Source of the DNA: Gloeothece verrucosa PCC 7822
GTDB taxonomy: Bacteria > Cyanobacteriota > Cyanobacteriia > Cyanobacteriales > Microcystaceae
Length of the DNA: 64,000 nucleotides
Direction of reading: 5' to 3'
Assembly: GCF_000147335.1 (NCBI RefSeq)
Contig: NC_014534.1
Span: forward strand, 404,773-468,772
Shown: positions 59,479 to 64,000 of the stretch, piece by piece
Position numbering within the stretch: the stretch's first letter is position 1
How the letters are laid out: every line of letters begins with the position of its first letter
Position numbers and translations under genes: made by a program
Notes under the pieces: generated by a model
Told to the model about the DNA's origin: nothing
Seen by the model: only the letters and a program-made list of their open reading frames with translations
Databases searched by the model: none

Positions 59479-59901
59479 ATGACCAACTCCCCTATTAGAA
59501 TAATCCGCAAACGATCAACTGCGGCCAACCCCACATCCACACCAACCGACACATCATCTCTTAGTGGTTCTAGCACAGGTGAAAAAACCCCAACAGATAG
59601 CGATAGCACCCCAGAAATAGACTCAGATGAATTAGACCTCTCTACAATCAAACTCCCTCCAGACTTTGAAGCCAAGCTCTCTGAAGAAGCGGCATCTAGC
59701 TCAGTTACACCACCGGCATCCGTACCAATTGCTGTGGCAACTGGAGGAGGCAACCCATTAAATGAAATCAAAGCTGATTTTTTACTGGATGGGTTTCAAG
59801 AGTTTGGCGATGAGGAATTTTGGGATGTTGATAGCGATTTGAGATTTGATATTGAGGGTTTATCGTCGGATTACGTGGATTTTTTGCTGAGTTATGAGTA
59901 A
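59479..59901 (+). CDS. Acidic orphan protein P, copy 3
   Basis: This is a 140-residue product, MTNSPIRIIRKRSTAANPTS, then DELDLSTIKLPPDFEAKLSE, GGGNPLNEIKADFLLDGFQE and EEFWDVDSDLRFDIEGLSSD YVDFLLSYE. The leader before it (59436-59478) nearly equals that of copy 2. The 3' end and the following convergent winged-helix gene are close to identical to the block A counterparts. Unknown function. Confidence 0.6.
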   Translation: MTNSPIRIIRKRSTAANPTSTPTDTSSLSGSSTGEKTPTDSDSTPEIDSDELDLSTIKLPPDFEAKLSEEAASSSVTPPASVPIAVATGGGNPLNEIKADFLLDGFQEFGDEEFWDVDSDLRFDIEGLSSDYVDFLLSYE

Positions 59902-59922
59902 AAAAGAGCCGAATCAGGATAA

Positions 59923-60291
59923 TTACTTCTCCCTTTTTCTTGAAACAGCATAAACACTCCACCGTCTTTTGTCAGCTTGTGGAGAAATCTCTTTTAATGA
60001 ATGAAGCTCTCTCAAACAAATATTAACCATTGACACGGGACGGTTAAGGGCTTGACTAATTTCGGTGACTGTCATCCCGAAGGGGTGTTGTCGCAGTAAT
60101 TTCAGTATCAGCGTTTTAGTATCAGGCCCTGGCGTGGCTTTGATGATGCAGATTTTGATCAACTTTTTTCTATTCTTAAGGACATTTTTATTATTCCCAT
60201 GTTGAGAGAAAAAATTACTGGCCATCCTCGATCGCTCGACTATGATTGCTAAGAAAGATCGCAGCCGTAAAGATAGCGATGGAATCATCAT
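59923..60291 (-). CDS. Winged-helix DNA-binding protein
   Basis: This product has up to 122 residues; the likely start is the ATG at 60225 (MASNFFSQHGNNKNVLKNRK), giving 100. TKTLILKLLRQHPFGMTVTE ISQALNRPVSMVNICLRELH SLKEI has the winged-helix pattern of MarR/IclR-type DNA-binding domains. KRRWSVYAVSRKREK is the basic wing and tail. Its end is convergent with P copy 3 (21 bp between stops), and the same pairing occurs in block A. It could regulate the P genes. Confidence 0.6.
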   Translation of the reverse strand: MMIPSLSLRLRSFLAIIVERSRMASNFFSQHGNNKNVLKNRKKLIKICIIKATPGPDTKTLILKLLRQHPFGMTVTEISQALNRPVSMVNICLRELHSLKEISPQADKRRWSVYAVSRKREK

Positions 60292-60523
60292 GTCTCAAGC
60301 TGGCATTCTGGGCTACCATTAACCTTCAATATTAATACCTATCAATACGGCAAGAGAAGAGTGTCATTACAGATACAGTAGTTAGTATTTCTGACTCCAA
60401 CACAATCTTATCAATGTACTTGGAGATAGTTCGGTTGTAGGTATGTAACTTATGTAGCAACAGTTGAAAGCATTTCAACCAATGACCCATCTAATATAAC
60501 TTTGAGCATTTGAAAAAATGTTA
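60292..60523. other. Gap upstream of the winged-helix gene
   Basis: No gene or repeat that I can support. Confidence 0.3.
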
Positions 60524-60796
60524 TTATTGATTCTGGTTAAGTTGCTCATATTCGACGGCAATTTTATTTTTGACTCGCTCAAACTCATCCCAGATTTCCT
60601 GAGTTGATTTAGAAGGTGTAACCATTGCTCGTTTTAAACTAAGAGCGATAATTTCATTAACTATTTGGCTTTCTTCTTCTGTTGGTGGTGTCTTTAAACC
60701 TTGTTGAAGGAAATCTAGAAAATGTAATACTTCTTGTTGTTTTTCTACAGATAGTTGACGAAGTTTGCTTAAAATGGTCTGTTCAAGCTCTGTCAT
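60524..60796 (-). CDS. DUF2281/VapB-like small protein without a toxin partner
   Basis: This is a 90-residue protein. MTELEQTILSKLRQLSVEKQ QEVLHFLDFLQQ is the typical start of DUF2281 proteins, which usually act as VapB-type antitoxins for PIN toxins in cyanobacteria. The acidic helical C-terminus would wrap the toxin. No PIN-domain gene is adjacent, so it is an orphan antitoxin, or its partner is elsewhere. Confidence 0.7.
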   Translation of the reverse strand: MTELEQTILSKLRQLSVEKQQEVLHFLDFLQQGLKTPPTEEESQIVNEIIALSLKRAMVTPSKSTQEIWDEFERVKNKIAVEYEQLNQNQ

Positions 60797-61011
60797 AAAT
60801 TTAGGTTATTTATATTTATTTATAGCTTTTTATATATTTTAACAAAGAGTGTTTATATCTGCCTTTTTTTTTAATTCTTTATTTGACGTAAGAATTATTG
60901 AAAAATAGTTAATTAATCGCCAATCGAAAAAATCTCGGCGCACTCGATTGAAGATTTATTCTCATTTATCTTTTTTTAATGACATTAATAGCTTTAAACG
61001 TACCCCATCCC

Positions 61012-61282
61012 AGGGCAAACGCATCTAGGCTCTTTCGGCCTCGTGGGGAAAAATGTTCATCTAGATACAAAATTGTCTCTGGTGGGAAGGGAGCGCGGCT
61101 CAAAAGTTGAGGACGCGGATTGTCGCTCTTGCTGTGGTCGGAACAAGTTCCGAACAGACTCTCAAATGATGCAGAACTTGTTCTGCATCCGAGTCCTCCC
61201 TTTAAAAACGCCCCGTCCCTGAGCTGTTGCTCAGGGCAAGCTCTGCACGGACAATCATTTGAGCGTCCGTATCCTTTTTTCA
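61012..61282. repeat. Cluster of palindromes with a MITE-type end
   Basis: AGGGCAAACGCATCTAG (61012) equals 16 of 17 bases of the MITE end at 50148. To its right are perfect hairpins: TCGGAACAAGTTCCGA (61138-61153), GATGCAGAAC-TT-complement (61168-61189), CCCTGAGC-TGTT-complement (61217-61236) and ACGGAC/GTCCGT (61247-61270). CTCAAATGAT (61161) and ATCATTTGAG (61254) enclose two of them. One long minus-strand frame here (60966-61286) is cysteine-rich with unusual composition and probably not a gene. Confidence 0.6.
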
Positions 61283-61579
61283 TCAACAGTGGTCACTTGG
61301 GATAGGAAAAGTTTCTTTTTCTCCCATTGGGGCTGCTACTTTGGCTCCGGTTAAAGCGGCGATTTCAGCCGCCGCTCGGATATGGTCAGAGTTAGTAATG
61401 ACAATCCATGCCGCACCACCGAGGGAATTGAGGTGATTTAAATCGTGGGTTGAGAGGGGAAGAGGATCGATGAGGACATTTCCTTCCGGGCGAATCCAGG
61501 CGATGCTGTTACAATCAATGTTCCGTTCAGTGTCAAAGAATGACCAGCTATAAAGGTCGGGGCGGTGTAGGGATTTCAT
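61283..61579 (-). pseudogene. MBL-fold hydrolase gene, N-terminal piece only
   Basis: The 98-residue piece MKSLHRPDLYSWSFFDTERN, NSIAWIRPEGNVLIDPLPLS and GGAAWIVITNSDHIRAAAEI AALTGAKVAAPMGEKETF is the start of a metallo-beta-lactamase-fold protein; NSDHIRA sits where the THxHxDH motif would be (degenerate). The rest is cut off at about 61290 by the palindrome cluster. Not functional as seen. Confidence 0.65.
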
Positions 61580-61692
61580 AATCGATTGGGAACTTTGCTC
61601 TTAATATTATAGGGGGTTTGAGAGCATTTGCGATCACTTAAAAAAAGTATGGAAATGATTGGTTTTTATATTGGCATAAAAGTTTTGTTTAC

Positions 61693-61813
61693 CTCAGATC
61701 TTGCACCAGTATCAAAAAGCCAAAAACCCCGATTTTTAGATCCCTGAAACCCTATTAACTTTGTTATTGTTTGACTAAAAATCGGGGTTTGAACATGAGG
61801 TGCAAGATCTGAG
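61693..61813. mobile_element. 121-bp inverted-repeat element (MITE-like)
   Basis: CTCAGATCTTGCACC (61693-61707) and its complement (61799-61813) are the ends; an inner pair AAACCCCGATTTTTAG (61724-61739) and complement (61775-61790) strengthens the fold. No target duplication is clear. A single end is repeated at 36258-36272. Confidence 0.7.
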
Positions 61814-61856
61814 TTTTAGAGCATTTTCAACACCCTAGGATGGTTGATGAGTTTTT

Positions 61857-62555
61857 TCATCGATGTTTTTGCATTTTATTTCTTGTTTGTTTAAACAATG
61901 TACTAAACCCTACGGCTGTTCCCACACCCAATAAAGTTAAAGGTTCAGGAATAGAGCGAATATCTTGAGATTGTTCAAAAACGATCTCTCCTAAACCTAC
62001 TATAGAACTTCCATAGTTAGTTAGAGTATTTAAACGGAAAAATCGAGCAGTGGTTGGGGTAAAAGTAAACACCCCATTATTAGGCGTTGGGTCGGCTGTT
62101 GGTCGAGGTACTGTAAATGAACCTAAAGTGATCGGACTGCTAAAATCTGATGTGGATGAGGCTTGTAAGGAGAAGTCCCTTAAACTGACCCCTTGGGGCG
62201 CAAGTATCCCAGATATGTTCCAGATAGCAAGACTTTCTAAGGTGGTGGCTGTACCAAAATCAAAGGTGATTGAACCTTTTATTGATCCAGTACCTGTGAA
62301 AAAACTAGTTGCTGATCCACCCTTATGAGTGGGATTACTGGCTAAATAGGCATCGAAATCAGCCCCTGCTGTATAACCAACAGATAAGCCTGATTGGTTG
62401 ATAATGTTATTAAGGGCTACACCGGCGGAAGGATTTGTTGATAAGGTGGTAGAAACAAAGTTCGGAACAACAATGGTTCCTGCTTGTGCAATACCCATTA
62501 TTCCCAAGGTCAGGGTGGCGGTGGTAATAGCGAATAACGATAATTTCATAAACAC
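61857..62555 (-). CDS. PEP-CTERM secreted protein
   Basis: This is a 232-residue protein. The signal peptide MKLSLFAITTATLTLGIMGI AQA is followed by a beta-rich domain (ITFDFGTATTLESLAIWNIS, FFRLNTLTNYGSSIVGLGEI VFEQ) similar to F5/8-type or discoidin-like folds. The end RSIPEPLTLLGVGTAVGFSTLFKQTRNKMQKHR is a PEP-CTERM sorting tail: IPEP, hydrophobic helix, basic end. It is sorted by an exosortase and probably surface-attached or part of the extracellular matrix. It is divergent from the NB-ARC gene. Confidence 0.88.
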   Translation of the reverse strand: MFMKLSLFAITTATLTLGIMGIAQAGTIVVPNFVSTTLSTNPSAGVALNNIINQSGLSVGYTAGADFDAYLASNPTHKGGSATSFFTGTGSIKGSITFDFGTATTLESLAIWNISGILAPQGVSLRDFSLQASSTSDFSSPITLGSFTVPRPTADPTPNNGVFTFTPTTARFFRLNTLTNYGSSIVGLGEIVFEQSQDIRSIPEPLTLLGVGTAVGFSTLFKQTRNKMQKHR

Positions 62556-62637
62556 TACTCGTTTTCCGTAAGAATGACTTAAAAGTTAATGTCTGAGAAA
62601 ATTAATTAACTTCAGCTTAAAGACAACAAAAGTTGTT

Positions 62638-62683
62638 ATCTCCTAACACCGTTAGGATCAACGTTAGGATTTTGCGTTAGGAT
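62638..62683. promoter_or_regulatory. Iterated GTTAGGAT repeats before the NB-ARC gene
   Basis: GTTAGGAT occurs at 62651-62658, 62663-62670 and 62676-62683, 12-13 bp apart, and its near complement TCCTAAC at 62641-62647. The spacing is close to one helical turn and a quarter. They lie between the divergent PEP-CTERM and NB-ARC genes and could be sites of a regulator. Confidence 0.5.
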
Positions 62684-62724
62684 TATGGTTAAGTTTTATT
62701 ACCCTACGCTTTGTTTAAGCCTAT

Positions 62725-64000
62725 ATGCCCAAATTGCGCTCATCGTCCTCAACAGATGGGTTTGCTGATAAATTCCTTGATGCAGCTAACCAATGGCAGT
62801 TAGAACGTCTCTATACTGATTTAACCGCTATCAAACAGCTTCATTTTCCTCATCGACGAGCTAAACTTACCCCTCTCGAAAAAGCTTGTCTAAGAGGTTT
62901 TTTATGCCAAAAGAGTCCTTCAGATATCGCTAATATCCTAAATCGCGAACCAAAAGGATTAAGAGTCGATTTATCTAGAAGTCTCTACCGTTATCTAGAA
63001 AGTCTAACTAACCAACCGATTAAAGATTGGAGTCATATCCCGATCCAATTAGCAAATTATCGACAAGGGGAACATAAAATAGTTAATACTCCTAAAATAG
63101 AACAAAATCAGGTTTCATGGGGAGAAGCAATTGATGTCTCTGTCTTTTATGGCAGAAGTCAAGAGATTACACTATTAACACAATGGATCATTCAAGATCA
63201 TTGTCGTCTAGTGGCTATCTTAGGAATGGGAGGGATGGGAAAAACGACCTTATCCGTTAAATTAGCGCAAAATTTGGAATCTCACTTTGATTTTGTTTTT
63301 TGGCGATCGCTGCGTAGCGCTCCGGATTTAAGCGCATTATTAAAAGAAATTGTCTCTTTTTTATCGCAACAGCAAGAAATTAACGGAAATTTATTTGATA
63401 TATTGCATTATTTGAAATCTTCTCGTTGTCTCATCATTTTAGACAATTGGGAAACCTTACTTGATCCTCATCATGGCGGTCAATTTTTGGCTAAATATCA
63501 GGATTATAGTGAGTTATTAGAGAAAATAGGGACTATTTCCCATCAAAGTTGTCTGTTGATCACCAGTCGCGAAAAACCTGCTATCTTTGCATCCTTAGAA
63601 GGATTAGAATTAACCAACCGTTCCCTTTTCTTAACGGGAATAGGAGAACAAGGGGAAGCTTTATTAAAAAATCAAGGTTTATTTGGGTCACAATCGGCAC
63701 AAAAGCAACTTATTCAAGCTTATAGCGGAAATCCTTTAGCGTTAAAGATTGTCTCAACCTCTATTCAAGACTTATTTGATGGGGAAATAGAAGCTTTTTT
63801 GCGGGAAGAAACCTTTATTTTTCACGGAATTCGACGCTTATTACAACAACAGTTTAACCGTCTCTCTCCTCTCGAAAAAAACATCATGAGATGGTTAGCA
63901 ATAAATAGAGATTGGACAAGTATTAAAGAATTACAAGAGGATATCATTCCCCCAGTGACTAAAAGTAAGCTATTAGAAGCGTTAGAAACCCTAAGTTGGC
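62725..64000 (+). CDS. NB-ARC STAND NTPase, N-terminal part (cut by window edge)
   Basis: About 425 codons are visible. Residues 1-100 (LTPLEKACLRGFLCQKSPSD IANILNREPKGLRVDLSRSL YRYLESL) resemble the helix-turn-helix start of vMAP-type cyanobacterial STAND proteins. The NB-ARC domain has FYGRSQEITLL, P-loop VAILGMGGMGKTTLSVKLA, Walker B RCLIILDNWETLLD, CLLITSRE, and GNPLALKIV (GLPLA motif). WD40 or TPR sensor repeats usually follow beyond the edge. Such proteins act as NLR-like switches in defence or signalling. A short dispersed repeat (GCGATCGCTGCGTAGCGCTCC near 63304) is read in frame. Confidence 0.88.
   Translation, partial: MPKLRSSSSTDGFADKFLDAANQWQLERLYTDLTAIKQLHFPHRRAKLTPLEKACLRGFLCQKSPSDIANILNREPKGLRVDLSRSLYRYLESLTNQPIKDWSHIPIQLANYRQGEHKIVNTPKIEQNQVSWGEAIDVSVFYGRSQEITLLTQWIIQDHCRLVAILGMGGMGKTTLSVKLAQNLESHFDFVFWRSLRSAPDLSALLKEIVSFLSQQQEINGNLFDILHYLKSSRCLIILDNWETLLDPHHGGQFLAKYQDYSELLEKIGTISHQSCLLITSREKPAIFASLEGLELTNRSLFLTGIGEQGEALLKNQGLFGSQSAQKQLIQAYSGNPLALKIVSTSIQDLFDGEIEAFLREETFIFHGIRRLLQQQFNRLSPLEKNIMRWLAINRDWTSIKELQEDIIPPVTKSKLLEALETLSW

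Noticed and set aside
58254-59771. Minus-strand serine-rich frames opposite the P genes
   Set aside because: They occur opposite two paralogues as antisense of the same conserved coding sequence, and have no ribosome site.
60966-61286. 106-codon minus-strand frame over the palindrome cluster
   Set aside because: Composition is dominated by translated hairpins, there is no known domain and it overlaps the start of the cut MBL gene piece. I treat it as non-coding repeat.
61687-61817. CRISPR-like or riboswitch reading of the inverted-repeat element
   Set aside because: There is no repeat-spacer array, only two nested inverted pairs, and no gene follows in the right distance. A MITE explains it.
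1-64000. tRNA, rRNA or CRISPR arrays
   Set aside because: Reading both strands I found no cloverleaf, rRNA core sequence or regularly spaced repeat array that I could support. A covariance-model scan would be decisive.

Overview
This window looks like DNA from a unicellular, fairly AT-rich cyanobacterium of the Cyanothece/Gloeothece/Crocosphaera/Microcystis type. The evidence is the many GCGATCGC (HIP1) octamers, a PEP-CTERM protein, a GUN4-domain protein, a short Rbp-type RNA-binding protein, STAND NTPases and a heavy load of insertion sequences (IS). The middle and right parts (about 37-60 kb) carry parA/parB, an LPD29-domain protein, KTSC proteins and many short orphan genes. That points to a large plasmid or an integrated plasmid-like element. 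I cannot tell from sequence alone whether the whole window is extrachromosomal.

Layout. (1) 1-9.4 kb: a long minus-strand cluster. In transcription order it has a polysaccharide-pyruvyl-transferase-like protein with an extra C-terminal beta domain, a three-gene ABC-2 exporter, two glycosyltransferases, a histidine phosphatase, a TruD-family pseudouridine synthase and a P-loop sulfotransferase-like gene cut by the window edge. It reads as a glycan or small-molecule assembly and export cluster. The TruD homologue next to a phosphatase is the unusual part, since TruD relatives make the C-nucleoside core of pseudouridimycin and malayamycin. (2) 9.4-28 kb: an IS-rich belt. IS630 cuts a HTH-NACHT gene. 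A TetR gene with three ATGAG-N5-CTCAT operators faces a Coq4-like gene. Then come an RNA-binding protein, an SDR, an IS with a perfect 9-bp target duplication inside a small orphan gene, a SnoaL-like protein, a histidine kinase broken by an IS, an ISKra4 element with a passenger gene that is itself cut by IS630, and a truncated IS4-type element. (3) 28-39 kb: a pair of effector-associated-domain (EAD) proteins with a small DNA-binding-like partner, a second copy of the orphan gene, an FGE-like protein, GIY-YIG and SNase nucleases, a truncated secreted protein, an alpha/beta hydrolase, a TPR-Arr ADP-ribosyltransferase fusion and an EcsC-like protein. (4) 39.6-47.5 kb: plasmid-type genes (J-domain protein, zinc-ribbon protein, an orphan gene split by ISL3, secreted GUN4 protein) and parAB with three upstream 18-bp near-palindromes. 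(5) 48-60.3 kb: two tandem paralogous blocks, A (48.1-53.7 kb) and B (55.4-60.3 kb), separated by a full IS4-type element. (6) 60.5-64 kb: a VapB-like small protein, a truncated MBL-fold gene beside a cluster of palindromes, a small inverted-repeat element, a PEP-CTERM protein and the start of an NB-ARC STAND protein.

How it works together. The left cluster could build and export a decorated glycan or nucleoside. Blocks A and B are a duplicated module in which gene order, one 64-bp spacer and the 5' leader of the acidic orphan-protein family are kept while other genes were gained or lost. The EAD, NACHT, NB-ARC, Arr and nuclease genes fit a conflict or defence setting. Several interruptions (at 17.9, 25.6 and 50.1 kb) are so clean that removing the inserted DNA restores the reading frame exactly.
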